Assembly (NCBI GenBank): GCA_040218145.1
Contig: JAVJQK010000148.1
Coordinates: 22,424-86,423, forward strand
From: Sandaracinaceae bacterium
GTDB taxonomy: Bacteria > Myxococcota_A > Polyangia > Polyangiales > Sandaracinaceae
Direction of reading: 5' to 3'
Length of the DNA stretch: 64,000 nucleotides
Part shown: piece after piece, positions 27,805 to 36,964 of the stretch
How the letters are laid out: each line of letters opens with the position of its first letter
Numbering within the stretch: the stretch's first letter is position 1
Translations under genes and position numbers: made by a program
The notes under the pieces: model-generated
Databases searched by the model: none
Told to the model about the DNA's origin: nothing
The model's input: only the letters and a program-made list of their open reading frames with translations

Positions 27805-28570
27805 GCGCGTGCGCCGCGACGCTGGCCGCCCCCGCGAGGAGGAGCGGCCAGCTCGCGAGCCCGTGCATCGTCACGAGCGCCGCGCACCCGAGCGTGACGA
27901 AGGCGGGCGGCAGCACCACCGCGGGCCTGGCCGAGGGGCCGGTCCAGGGGAGGGTGCGGGCGGCGGCCGCGATCACGACCAGGCTGATCGCGGCGAGGGT
28001 CCAGCGCGGATCGACCGGCAGCTGGCTCACCATCGACAGCGCGGCCACGAGCCCGAGCGCGAGGGGAGCGGCGACGACGGGAACCCACGCGCTCGCTCGC
28101 CACCGCCACCCCGCGTCCACGAGCCCGGTGAAGGCCAGCGCCACGAAGATCCACGCGAGGTAGTTCCCCGCGGGCGCGCCGAGCACGAGCGCCTGGCCGG
28201 GCGCGCTCCATCCCCACCAGCCGAGGGCCACCGCGACCGGGTCGAGCACCCAGCCCGTCAGGGCGACGAGCAGCGCGGCGAGGGCGGGGCGCCAGCGGGA
28301 GCCCGAGAGGCGCTCGGCCGTGCGGGCCGCCGCGGTGATCAGCGCCATCCATCCCACGGGCACCCAGAGCGGCGCGCCGCCCGGGAGCGCGATGAGGAAG
28401 GCGCCGTAGTGGAAGCCGCCGCTCGCCTCGTTGGACACGAGGAGCTCGAACGTCAGCGCGTACGCGAGGGCGGCGAGCGCGAAGGCCAGCCACCGTCGGC
28501 CCGCGCGCGCGGCGTCGAGGAGCGTCACCGCCCCGACTCCGAGCGCGCCCAGCTCGAACGCCGTCTCCAT
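27770..28570 (-). CDS. Carotenoid biosynthesis (CruF/DUF422)-like membrane protein
   Basis: A 266-residue polytopic protein from the ATG at 28570 (METAFELGALGVGAVTLLDA), with about seven hydrophobic helices. Segments such as VLDPVAVALGWWGWS and PAGNYLAWIFVALAFTGLVD match the conserved region of the CruF/DUF422 family, which includes carotenoid 2'-hydratases and bisanhydrobacterioruberin hydratases. The upstream open frame has no membrane character, so it is left out. No crt genes are nearby, so a carotenoid substrate is uncertain. The 3' end overlaps the convergent FG-GAP gene; the divergent Sel1 gene starts 73 bp away. Confidence 0.6.
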   Translation of the reverse strand: METAFELGALGVGAVTLLDAARAGRRWLAFALAALAYALTFELLVSNEASGGFHYGAFLIALPGGAPLWVPVGWMALITAAARTAERLSGSRWRPALAALLVALTGWVLDPVAVALGWWGWSAPGQALVLGAPAGNYLAWIFVALAFTGLVDAGWRWRASAWVPVVAAPLALGLVAALSMVSQLPVDPRWTLAAISLVVIAAAARTLPWTGPSARPAVVLPPAFVTLGCAALVTMHGLASWPLLLAGAASVAAHALNPGSRSSASR

Positions 28571-28604
28571 CGGCCGGATCTTCGCATCGACCTGAATCGA
28601 TCGC

Positions 28605-28632
28605 TTGCGCGCGGGGTCGAAACCTCTACAAA
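28605..28632 (+). promoter_or_regulatory. Candidate sigma-70-type promoter of the Sel1/Hcp gene
   Basis: TTGCGC at 28605-28610 and TACAAA at 28627-28632 with a 16-nt spacer, ending 11 bp before the GTG at 28644. It overlaps the upstream part of the open frame and so supports the downstream start. Confidence 0.4.
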
Positions 28633-28643
28633 CCCTGGAATCC

Positions 28644-30545
28644 GTGCGCCTCCTCCTCCCGCTGATGGTCCTCCTCGCGCCTGCGTGGGCGCACGCGCAG
28701 GCCTGCGTGGGCGACACGGCGGACTGCGTCACGCGCGCGAACGGCCTGGTCGACGAGGCGCGGATCGACGAGGCGGTGCCGCTCTACCGCGGGGCCTGCA
28801 ACCGGCGAGACGCCGAGGCGTGCCGCCAGCTCGGCGCGCTCTACGCCCTCGGACGAGGCGTGCCGCAGGAGCTGCCGCGCGCCGGTACGCTCTTCGGCCT
28901 GGCCTGCGACGGCGGCAACCTTCATGGCTGTCTGCACCTCGGTCTGATGCACCTGAGCGGCCGCGGCGTCGTGCAGGACGCGCCCCGCGGCGCCTCGCTC
29001 ATCGAGCGCGCGTGCGAGGGCGACGTGCCGGGCGCCTGCGATCACCTCGCGCGCTGCTATCACGAGGGCCTCGGCGTCGAGGCCGATCCGGCCCGCGCGG
29101 CGCTCCTTCGAAACCGCGCCTGCCAGTCCGGGGACACCACCGCGTGCGTCGGTCAGGCCCGCGCGCTCGAGACGACCCGGCCCGAGGAGTCGCAGCGGCT
29201 CTATCGGCGCGCCTGCGAGCGGCGTGAGCCCGCGGCCTGCCTGCGGCTCGGTGAGATGTCGCGCGAGGGCCTCGGGTCCGCTCGTGATCCTTCGGCGGCG
29301 AGCGTGTGGTTCGCCCGGGCCTGCGCGGGCGGCCTCATGGAGGGCTGCAACGCGCTCGGCATGTTCTACGAGGACGGCCGCGGCGTGTCGCGGGACGTCG
29401 CCCGCGCGGCGCAGCTCTACGGCCAGGCCTGCGACGCGGGGCACCTCCGCGGGTGCAGCAACCTCGGGCGCATGCACGAGCGCGGCGATGGGGTCGAGCG
29501 GGACGTGGCGCGGGCGCGGGCGCTCTACGAGCGGGCGTGCGAAGGCGACGCCCTGGTCGGCTGCACCAACCTCGGCTTGCTCTACGAAGAGGGCACGGGC
29601 GTCCCGCAGGACATGGAGCGCGCGGCCGGCCTCTATCGCCGCGCCTGTGACGGCGACGCGCCGCTCGGCTGCACGTACCTCGGCGGCATGCTCGACGACG
29701 GCCGGGGCATGGCGCGGGATCGCGGGGCGGCGGCGCGGCTCCATCGGCGCGCGTGCGACGCGGGCGTCTCCGTCGGCTGCACGGCCCTGGGGCTGATGCA
29801 CGAGCGCGGCCGCGGCGTCTCGCAGGACCTCCCGCTGGCCTCGCGCCTCTACGCGCAGGCCTGCGATCGAGACGACCCCTACGCGTGCGTGCGGCTGGGG
29901 CAGCTCTACGCGGACGGACGCGGCGTGACGCGCGATCCGACGGGGGCCTCGCGCCTCTTCCTGCACGCGTGCGACGCGGGCGAGGCGCTCGGCTGCACGC
30001 ACCTCGGGCTCCTCTACCAGTCGGGGGAGGGCGTGCCGCACGACGACTCGGAGGCGACCGCGCTCTTCCGCCGCGCCTGCGACGCGGGGGATCTGCGCGG
30101 CTGCAACAGCCTCGGCTACATGCTCGAGCGCGGCCGCGGCGTGGTGCAGAACCTCGACCGCGCGGTGGAGCTTTACACGCGCGCGTGCGAGGAGGGCCTG
30201 CTCCGGGGCTGCAACAACCTGGGCTATCTCCACCTCCGCGGCGACGGGGTCGCCCAGGACGCGGCGCGCGCGGTCGCGCTCTTCCAGCGCGCCTGTGACG
30301 GGCGCAACGCGCTCGGCTGCAACAACCTCGGCACCATGCACCTGCAGGGCACCGGGGTGGCCGCCGACCCCGCCCGCGCGGCGAGCCTCTTCGAGCAGGC
30401 CTGCGACACCGGTGAGGCGCGCGGCTGCTACAACCTCGCCCTGCTGCACGGCTCCGGGCGGGGCGTCACCCGAGACGCGTCCCGCGCGAGCGCGCTCTTC
30501 GTGCGGGCGTGCCAGGCGGGCTACGAGCCGGCCTGCGGTCGCTGA
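28644..30545 (+). CDS. Exported Sel1-like repeat (Hcp-type, Cys-paired) protein
   Basis: A 633-residue protein from the GTG at 28644, with a signal peptide VRLLLPLMVLLAPAWAHAQ. The rest is about 16 tandem 36-residue Sel1-like alpha/alpha repeats, e.g. LGLMHLSGRGVVQDAPRGAS and NNLGTMHLQGTGVAADPARA. Nearly every repeat carries a Cys-x7-Cys pair (CDGGNLHGC, CDAGHLRGC, CEEGLLRGC), the pattern of Helicobacter cysteine-rich (Hcp) proteins, where it forms a disulfide across the helices. A stable periplasmic or secreted solenoid is expected, usually a protein-protein scaffold. Some Hcp proteins bind beta-lactams, but nothing here shows that. It stands alone, with the convergent M29-like gene 12 bp after the stop. 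Confidence 0.9.
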   Translation: MRLLLPLMVLLAPAWAHAQACVGDTADCVTRANGLVDEARIDEAVPLYRGACNRRDAEACRQLGALYALGRGVPQELPRAGTLFGLACDGGNLHGCLHLGLMHLSGRGVVQDAPRGASLIERACEGDVPGACDHLARCYHEGLGVEADPARAALLRNRACQSGDTTACVGQARALETTRPEESQRLYRRACERREPAACLRLGEMSREGLGSARDPSAASVWFARACAGGLMEGCNALGMFYEDGRGVSRDVARAAQLYGQACDAGHLRGCSNLGRMHERGDGVERDVARARALYERACEGDALVGCTNLGLLYEEGTGVPQDMERAAGLYRRACDGDAPLGCTYLGGMLDDGRGMARDRGAAARLHRRACDAGVSVGCTALGLMHERGRGVSQDLPLASRLYAQACDRDDPYACVRLGQLYADGRGVTRDPTGASRLFLHACDAGEALGCTHLGLLYQSGEGVPHDDSEATALFRRACDAGDLRGCNSLGYMLERGRGVVQNLDRAVELYTRACEEGLLRGCNNLGYLHLRGDGVAQDAARAVALFQRACDGRNALGCNNLGTMHLQGTGVAADPARAASLFEQACDTGEARGCYNLALLHGSGRGVTRDASRASALFVRACQAGYEPACGR

Positions 30546-30557
30546 GCCGCCCCTTCG

Positions 30558-31586
30558 TCAGAACGGCAAGATGCCCTGCGTCCACTGGGCGTCGATGCGG
30601 CCATCTCGCACGATCACCCGTCCGTCGACCGACACGGTGTGCTTGCGGCCGTGGAAGGTCGACCAGACGCTCGCGCTCCGTGGCGCTTTGGTCTTGTTCG
30701 GGTCGGAGTAGCCGAGCATGAGCCGGAGGCCGGGCAAGAGCGCGTCGTTGGCGAAGACCTTCAGCTCGTTCCGGGTGAGGTAGTTCGTCGACATCGAGAC
30801 AAAGCCCACGTAGTCGGCGTCGGCGTCGCTCGCGAGGTGGTCGCGCAGCTCTCGCACCAGCTCTTCGTCGGCGCTCTGATGGTCCCGCAGGCGCCCGCCC
30901 GAGATGGTGAGCGTCAGCGGCCGCCGGAAGAGCGACGCGTTCGGCCGCTCGACGTGCGTGCCGCTGACGATGCGGTCGGCGACGAACGTGCCGCTGACCG
31001 CGGGCGAGTGGAAGCTCACCGCGCCGGTCGGCACGCTGTCCCAGCTGCCGGGCTCGGGGACGCCGCAGTAGCGCACGATGGGGTAGCTGTGCCGCAGCTC
31101 GACCTCGAGGTCCGTGCCCTTCGGGCTCTTGACGTGCAAGACCTTGCCGGTCTCCAGGTGCTCCGCGAGGCGCTCGTTGATCCGCTCGATGAGCGTCGGG
31201 TCCGCGCGGAGCGAGCCGCCGAGCATGCGGAGCGACGCGCCGGGGACGTGGAGATGTCGCACGCGCGTGCCCTCCAGCGTCTGGATCAGGCGCTGCGCGC
31301 GCGCGAACACGGGGCCGGTCACGCTGCTGACGTAGAGGCTCGCGTCGGCGTCCGCCGCGTGCGACTTCACGAAGCGCTCGAAGGCGTCGTCGGTGCCGCT
31401 GTCGCGCCAGGCCTCGAGGGGCGCGTCGATCAGCTCGCCGCCCGCGTCCCGGAGCGCCTCGCGCAGCACGGAGAGCACCTCGGCGGCCTCGAGATGAAAG
31501 AGCACGAGCCGCTCGCCCGGCTGAAGTCGCAGGTGGCTCTGGACGAGGTTGTCCGCGCCTCGGCGCGCCAGCTCGGTGTCTCTCAC
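30558..31586 (-). CDS. M29-type aminopeptidase-like protein
   Basis: A 342-residue protein resembling the thermophilic metallo-aminopeptidase (M29)/NicX-like fold. Evidence is the N-terminal half LVLFHLEAAEVLSVLREALR, the central THVERPNASLFRRPLTLTIS region and the C-terminal part with LMLGYSDPNK, WSTFHGRKHTVSVDG and IVRDGRIDAQW. In the family this C-terminal part supplies His/Asp/Glu metal ligands; not all expected ones are obvious here. No signal peptide, so cytoplasmic. The start ATG at 31586 gives MRDTELARRGADNLVQSHLR, consistent with family N-termini. It may be an aminopeptidase or a ring-opening dioxygenase relative. Convergent with the Sel1/Hcp gene. Confidence 0.55.
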   Translation of the reverse strand: MRDTELARRGADNLVQSHLRLQPGERLVLFHLEAAEVLSVLREALRDAGGELIDAPLEAWRDSGTDDAFERFVKSHAADADASLYVSSVTGPVFARAQRLIQTLEGTRVRHLHVPGASLRMLGGSLRADPTLIERINERLAEHLETGKVLHVKSPKGTDLEVELRHSYPIVRYCGVPEPGSWDSVPTGAVSFHSPAVSGTFVADRIVSGTHVERPNASLFRRPLTLTISGGRLRDHQSADEELVRELRDHLASDADADYVGFVSMSTNYLTRNELKVFANDALLPGLRLMLGYSDPNKTKAPRSASVWSTFHGRKHTVSVDGRVIVRDGRIDAQWTQGILPF

Positions 31587-31729
31587 CCGTAGAGGCTACC
31601 AAGCCTTCGCGGGCTTCGGGCCCTCGGGATCGCGCGTCGACGCGAACCGGCGTTCGAAGCGCGGGCGGCGGCGTGGTCGCTCTCGCGCGGACGTTGACCC
31701 GTGCGGCTCGATGAGGCTATCCGAGGGGC

Positions 31730-32335
31730 ATGTCGAACCGCGCCGCCGCCCACCTCGCCTTCTTCCCGCTCCTCGGCCTTCTGCTCCTCGGCTGCGGAGG
31801 TGGCGACGGATCCATCGCCGAGGCCACGTGCGAGCGCCGCGACGCGTGCGGGAACCTCATGGACCTCACCGTCGACGAGTGCGCGATGATCGAGGAGGAC
31901 TACCTCGCGACCCTCGGCGGCCAGCGCGGCACGTGCGAGGCGGCCTGGGACGAGTGCCTCGCGGGCGAGGTGTGCGACGACTTTCGCGAGTGCCACGGCA
32001 ACATCACCCGCGAGACCTGCGGATGCCCGGACCTGCGCGTCGCGATCCTCGACCCCGTGGACGGGCAGACGATCACGATGGAGGACGACGCGGACCCGTC
32101 CACCGGCGAGATCCAGTACGACTTCGTCGTGGAGGCGAGCTGCCTCGAAGATCTCGAGCAGGTGGAGCTGTTCATCCTCTCCCCGGTGGAGTCGTCCTAC
32201 GGCTTCGGCGCGCCGGACGCGCGCGGCCGGGCCACCATCCGCGTCCCGCTGATCCCGGGGGAGAATCGCTTCGTGGCGCGCGGCATGACGAGCGACGTCA
32301 GCTCGGCCGAGATCACGGTGACGGTCTCGCCGTGA
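31730..32335 (+). CDS. Putative lipoprotein, unknown function
   Basis: A 201-residue protein with lipoprotein signal MSNRAAAHLAFFPLLGLLLL followed by GC (lipidated cysteine near 22). The next ~70 residues hold eight cysteines in a CERRDACGNLMDLTVDEC-like arrangement, then DLRVAILDPVDGQTITMEDD and a C-terminal beta-rich Ig-like or cadherin-like region ending VARGMTSDVSSAEITVTVSP. The two-part layout (Cys-rich knot plus beta-sandwich) suggests a surface-exposed binding protein. I do not recognise the family. The gene converges with and overlaps the RND pump gene by 23 bp, and sits 143 bp from the divergent M29-like gene. Confidence 0.7.
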   Translation: MSNRAAAHLAFFPLLGLLLLGCGGGDGSIAEATCERRDACGNLMDLTVDECAMIEEDYLATLGGQRGTCEAAWDECLAGEVCDDFRECHGNITRETCGCPDLRVAILDPVDGQTITMEDDADPSTGEIQYDFVVEASCLEDLEQVELFILSPVESSYGFGAPDARGRATIRVPLIPGENRFVARGMTSDVSSAEITVTVSP

Positions 32336-35300
32336 GCGCGGCCTCCCCGCCCCAGCGGGCGAGGAGGGTCGGGACGACCACCATGTTGAGGGCGGTCGAG
32401 GTGGCCAGGCCCGTCAAGATGACGAGCGCCATCGGGGCCTGGATCTCGGTGCCGGGCTCGCCGAGCGCCAGCCCGAGGGGCAGCAGCCCGAGCGCCGCCG
32501 TCAGCGCGGTCATCGTGATCGGCGCGAGCCGCTCGAGGGCCGCTCGGCGCGCCGCCTCGACCCGCTCGACCCCCTCGTGCTCGAGGTCCTGCATGCGGGT
32601 CGCGAGCAGGATGCCGTTGCGCGTCGCGATGCCGAAGAGGGTGATGAAGCCGATCGTGGTCGCGACGCTCAGCGTGCCGCCGGAGAGCCACACGCCGACC
32701 ACGCCGCCCGTCAGCGCGAGCGGCAGGTTGGTCAGCACGATCGCGGTCCGCCGGCCGCTCTTCAGCGTCGCGCCGACCACGAGCATGATCCCGAGCATCG
32801 CGACGAGGCCGAGCAGGATGAGCTTCGTCTGCGCGCGCGCCTGCTCCTCGGCGCGCCCGGTCAGCTCCCAGCCCACGTCGCCCAGGTCCAGACCCTCCAG
32901 CCGCGCCCGGACCGCCTCCGCGGCCGTGCCGACGTCTGCGCCCTCCACGTTCGCCGTCACGAACAGCCTGCGGCGGACGCCCTCGCGCATCACGTAGTTG
33001 GGCGCGGGCTCCACACGCACGTCCGCGATCGCCTCGATCGGGACCGTGGCCCCCGACGGCGTCGGCACGAGCGTGGCGCGCAGCGCCGCCGGGTCCTCGC
33101 GCAGCCGATCGCCGAAGCGGACCATGACGTCCGTCGCCACGCCCTCCTCGAAGATGGGCTCGGCGCGCTGACCCCAGAGCGCGAGGCCGATGACGCGCGC
33201 CGCCTCCCCGCGCGACATGCCGTAGCGAGCCGCCGCGTCCGCGTCGACGTCCACGCTCAGCTGCGGCACGTCGACCATCGGCTCCATCTCGACGTCGACC
33301 AGCCCCGGCAGCGCGCGCAGCGCCGTCTCGATCTGCCGACCGGCCGCCCGCAGCGCGCCGAGGTCGTCGTCCACGAGCTTCACCGCGAGCGCGGTGCGAT
33401 GGCCGGCCACCAGGTGATCGATGCGGTGCGAGATCGGCTGCCCGAACGTGAAGGTCGCGCCGGGCACGACCGAGACGCGGTGCCGCAGGTCGTCGAGGAG
33501 CGCCTCGCGCGAGCGCGGATCCTCCGGGTCCAGCTGCACCTCCAGCTCGTTCCGCTCCGGGCCCTGCACGTGCTCGTCGCGCTCGGCGCGCCCCACCCGC
33601 CGCGCCACCGAGGTGACCGCGGGATCGGCCATCAGCGCCTCCTCTGCGAGCCGGCCGAGCTGGTCGCTCTCGGCGAGCGACGTGCCGGGGAGGGTGACCA
33701 TGCCCACGTTCAGCGCGCCCTCTCGCAGCTCCGGCAGGAACGAGCGCCCGGCCAGGGTCAGCCCGTACAGACCCAGGACCGCGAACAGCGTCGCGCCGAG
33801 CACCACCTCTACCGGGCGCTTCATCGACGCGTCGAGCGCGGGCGCGAACACGCGGATGAGCCCACGCACGACCGGGGGCTCGCGGTCGTCGCCCTTCTTC
33901 AGCGGCAGCAGGTACGAGGCGAGCACGGGCGTGATCGTGACGGCGACGAGGAGCGAGGCGCCGATCGCCACGAGGTACGCCACCGCGAGGGGCGCGAGCA
34001 GCCGACCTTCGAAGCCGCCCAGGAAGAGGATGGGCGTGAAGACCAGCGCGAGCACCAGCGTCGCGCTGACGATCGAGGTGCGGATCTCGCTCGAGGCGCG
34101 GTAGACGGTCTCGAGGATGGGTGGCCGCTCGTGCTCGGGCATGGTGCGGCGCTCTCGCAGGCGACGCGCGACGTTCTCGACGTCGACGATCGCGTCGTCC
34201 ACCAGCTCCCCCACCGCGATGGCGAGTCCTCCGATCGTCATGACGTTCAGGCCGTAGCCGAGCGCGTCGAGCGCGAGCGTCGCGCCCAGGACCGACAGCG
34301 GGATCGCCAGCACGCTGATCACCGTCGCGCCGGGATGCCAGAGGAAGAAGATCAGGACGAGCGCGACCAGGATCGCGCCGTCCCGGAGCACGGTCACGAC
34401 GTTGTCGATGGCGGTGTCGATGAAGTCGACCTGGCGGAAGAGATCCCGATGCAGGGTCACGCCTCGATGCCGCAGCGTGGGCTCGAGCCCGTCGAGCGCC
34501 TCGTCCACCCGCGCGGTGGTGGCGACCGTGTCCGCGGCCGGCTGCTTGACGATGCTGAGGATGATGGCGGGGCGGGCCTCGTAGCTCGCGTCGCCGCGCC
34601 GCACCGCCGCGCCCACCCGGACCTCGGCGACGTCGGCCACGGTGATCGGCACGCCCGCGCGCTCTCCGACCCGGATCGCGGCGAGATCGGCCGTGCCGGT
34701 CGCCCGCCCGAGCACGCGCACGATCGACTCCTGTGGGCCTTCGACGAGGTAGCCGCCCGGGGCGTTCGTGCTCCCGGCGCGCACCGCGTCCGCGACCTCG
34801 GTGGGCGTCAGATCGAACCGGTTCAGCGCGGCGGGATCGAGGATCACCTGGTACTGGCGCTCCGCGCCGCCGATCACCACCGCGCGGGAGATCCCGTCGA
34901 CCGAGAGGAGCCGGCGCCGCACGTCGCGCTCGGCGATCCGCCGCAGCTCCATCTCGTCGACGGTGTCGCTGGTCAGCGCGATGAACGCGATCTCGCCCAT
35001 GACGCTCGAGGGCGGGGCGAGCAGCGGGGCCGACGCCTCCTCGGGCAAGGTGCCCGCGACCGACTGGAGCCGCTCGGTCACGCGCTGGCGCGCGATGACG
35101 TCGTCGGTGTCCCAGTCGAAGTCGACGAAGACGATCGAGATCCCCGGCGCGGACGCGGAGCGGATGGTGCGCGTCCCCGCGGCGCCGTTGACCGCCGTCT
35201 CGATGGGGAACGTGATGAGCTGCTCGATCTCGACCGGCGCGAGGCCCGTCGCCTCGGTGACGATGACCACGCGCGGCGCGCTCACGTCGGGCAAGACGTC

Positions 35301-35408
35301 GACCGGCATCTCGCCGAGCTCGAACAGGCCCAAGCCGGTCGCCATGGCGGCCACCGCGAGCACGATCACGCGGTGACGCAGGGAGGCGCGCAGGAGGAAG
35401 TCGACCAT
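32313..35408 (-). CDS. Heavy-metal-type RND efflux permease (CusA/CzcA family)
   Basis: A 1031-residue inner-membrane pump of the HME-RND family, using proton influx to push substrates through the adaptor and TolC channel. The family start MVDFLLRASLRHRVIVLAVA, the porter region (DVLPDVSAPRVVIVTEATGL), the TM4 motif and the C-terminal TMs (GFITLFGIATRNGILLATRM) are all present at full length. The TM4 signature reads AVGELVDDAIVDVEN: the central Asp and Glu of CusA/CzcA are kept and extra acidic residues are added, so the ion specificity is not predictable. The start overlaps the adaptor stop (TGATG). Last gene of the BlaI-M56-CBA operon. Confidence 0.93.
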   Translation of the reverse strand: MVDFLLRASLRHRVIVLAVAAMATGLGLFELGEMPVDVLPDVSAPRVVIVTEATGLAPVEIEQLITFPIETAVNGAAGTRTIRSASAPGISIVFVDFDWDTDDVIARQRVTERLQSVAGTLPEEASAPLLAPPSSVMGEIAFIALTSDTVDEMELRRIAERDVRRRLLSVDGISRAVVIGGAERQYQVILDPAALNRFDLTPTEVADAVRAGSTNAPGGYLVEGPQESIVRVLGRATGTADLAAIRVGERAGVPITVADVAEVRVGAAVRRGDASYEARPAIILSIVKQPAADTVATTARVDEALDGLEPTLRHRGVTLHRDLFRQVDFIDTAIDNVVTVLRDGAILVALVLIFFLWHPGATVISVLAIPLSVLGATLALDALGYGLNVMTIGGLAIAVGELVDDAIVDVENVARRLRERRTMPEHERPPILETVYRASSEIRTSIVSATLVLALVFTPILFLGGFEGRLLAPLAVAYLVAIGASLLVAVTITPVLASYLLPLKKGDDREPPVVRGLIRVFAPALDASMKRPVEVVLGATLFAVLGLYGLTLAGRSFLPELREGALNVGMVTLPGTSLAESDQLGRLAEEALMADPAVTSVARRVGRAERDEHVQGPERNELEVQLDPEDPRSREALLDDLRHRVSVVPGATFTFGQPISHRIDHLVAGHRTALAVKLVDDDLGALRAAGRQIETALRALPGLVDVEMEPMVDVPQLSVDVDADAAARYGMSRGEAARVIGLALWGQRAEPIFEEGVATDVMVRFGDRLREDPAALRATLVPTPSGATVPIEAIADVRVEPAPNYVMREGVRRRLFVTANVEGADVGTAAEAVRARLEGLDLGDVGWELTGRAEEQARAQTKLILLGLVAMLGIMLVVGATLKSGRRTAIVLTNLPLALTGGVVGVWLSGGTLSVATTIGFITLFGIATRNGILLATRMQDLEHEGVERVEAARRAALERLAPITMTALTAALGLLPLGLALGEPGTEIQAPMALVILTGLATSTALNMVVVPTLLARWGGEAALTARPSP

Positions 35409-36964
35409 CAGTGCACGTGTCCGTGTGGGGCGCCGCCCTCGGCCGCGCGCGACGCCAGGTGCACGAGGTAGCCGCCGACGGTCACGACGCGCTCGCCCGG
35501 CTCGAGCCCCTCGACCACGGCGCTCCCGCCTCCGCGCGCGACGACGCGGACGGGGCGCTCCTCGAAGCGCTCGCCCTCGCGCTGCACGAAGATGACGGGC
35601 CGGCCGTCGACGTCGATGAGTGCGCGCTCGGGCACGGTGACCCCCTCGGCCTCCTCGCCGATCGGGATGGCCACGCGGACCGAGGCGCCGACCCGCAGCG
35701 ACTCCTCGGGCTCGCGGAGCGACCAGATCACGCGCACGGTGCGGGATCGAGGGTCGACGGCGCTCGAGACGTTGACCACCTCTCCCTCGAGCTCACGCCA
35801 GGTCTCCTCGCCGAGGAGCTGGAAGCGGATGTGTCCGCGGGGCCGGATCTGCGACGCCCATCGCTCGGGGACGTCCGCGCGCAGCCAGCGCTCCCCGGGG
35901 GCGAGCACGTGGAAGAGCAGTTCGTTGGCCTCCACCGCCTCGCCCGGCGTGACGCGCACGTCGTCGATCACCCCCGCGATCGGGGTGGTGATGCGCCAGC
36001 TGCCCCGGCCGCGACCTCGCTCGGCCGCGCCGTAGAGCGAGCGCGCGCGGCGCGAGGCGGCGAGCGAGGCCTCGGCCACCCGGACCGCGCGCCGGGCCTC
36101 TTCGAGCCGCCTCTCGGGGATGGCCTGATCGGCGCGCATGCGCTCGACTCGCGTCAGCTCGGCCCGCGCGTTCTCGAGGGCGGCCTCCGCGTCGACGACC
36201 TGGAGCTGGGCCCGCGTCGCGTCCTCGGGCGCGCCAGGGGTCGGCGCGAAGGTGGCGAGCTCCTCGTTCGCCGAGACCTCTCGGCCGGGGCTCGGGAAGC
36301 CCCCGCGGCCGGCCGCGACGCGCCCCGCCACCGGCGCGTGGATGTGCGCGGAGCCCTCGGGCGGGGTGGTGATCTCGCCGGGCGCCTCGACGGTGGGCGC
36401 GACCCGGCCGCCGCTCACCGCCTCGGTGCGGAACGGGACGCGCCACTGCTGCTCCTTGAGCAGCGTGATGCCGTCGCCTCCTTCCTCCTCCTCGTCGTGG
36501 TGGTCGGGCGCGCTCGCGTGCACCTCGACCTCGAAGCCGCCGACCGAGAGCGCGGCGCCGATCACCTCCACGCGACCACGGTAGGTGCCGGGGCGCGGGG
36601 CGGTGATGGAGGGCTGGAAGATGCCGGGGCGCACGTCGTCCGACTCCGCGCTCACCGTCTCGGGGCCCTCGAGCACGAGGCGCACCCGGGCGTCGGTGAC
36701 GGCGCGGAAGTCGCTCAGGTCGGTCAGGTGCAGGAGGAACGAGGACTCTTCGCCTGCGACGGGGACGTCCCACTCGGCGAAGAGCTCCAGGGTGTCGCTC
36801 CAGGCGGTGACGCTCTCCACCGCGCCGTGATGGTGGTCGTGATGACCCAGCTCGTCTTCATGATCGTGGACATCGTGATCGTGAACGCTGTGGTCCTCGT
36901 CGTCGTGATCGTGGCCACACGAGACGGCGAGCACGGTGAGCGACAAGAGCATCAGCTGTCTCAT
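35408..36964 (-). CDS. RND periplasmic adaptor lipoprotein with His-rich N-terminus (CusB/CzcB family)
   Basis: A 518-residue membrane-fusion protein. The signal MRQLMLLSLTVLAVSC has lipidated Cys16. Residues 17-46 are a His/Asp tract (HDHDDEDHSVHDHDVHDHED type) and the C-terminus is HGHVH, both candidate metal-binding segments. A beta-sandwich region (~50-150), a second HHDEEEE patch, a barrel-sandwich hybrid (GSAHIHAPVAGRVAAG), the alpha-hairpin (QLQVVDAEAALENARAELTR), a second barrel half (ITTPIAGVIDDVRVTPGEAV) and a membrane-proximal domain follow, as in CzcB/CusB. It collects metal and links pump to channel. The stop overlaps the pump start and its start overlaps the TolC gene (ATGA). 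Target ion is inferred, not known. Confidence 0.93.
   Translation of the reverse strand: MRQLMLLSLTVLAVSCGHDHDDEDHSVHDHDVHDHEDELGHHDHHHGAVESVTAWSDTLELFAEWDVPVAGEESSFLLHLTDLSDFRAVTDARVRLVLEGPETVSAESDDVRPGIFQPSITAPRPGTYRGRVEVIGAALSVGGFEVEVHASAPDHHDEEEEGGDGITLLKEQQWRVPFRTEAVSGGRVAPTVEAPGEITTPPEGSAHIHAPVAGRVAAGRGGFPSPGREVSANEELATFAPTPGAPEDATRAQLQVVDAEAALENARAELTRVERMRADQAIPERRLEEARRAVRVAEASLAASRRARSLYGAAERGRGRGSWRITTPIAGVIDDVRVTPGEAVEANELLFHVLAPGERWLRADVPERWASQIRPRGHIRFQLLGEETWRELEGEVVNVSSAVDPRSRTVRVIWSLREPEESLRVGASVRVAIPIGEEAEGVTVPERALIDVDGRPVIFVQREGERFEERPVRVVARGGGSAVVEGLEPGERVVTVGGYLVHLASRAAEGGAPHGHVH

Noticed and set aside
30160..30545. Alternative frames across the Sel1 repeats suggesting a second gene
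   Set aside because: They arise from the repeated codon pattern; the main frame holds every Cys-x7-Cys repeat to the stop.
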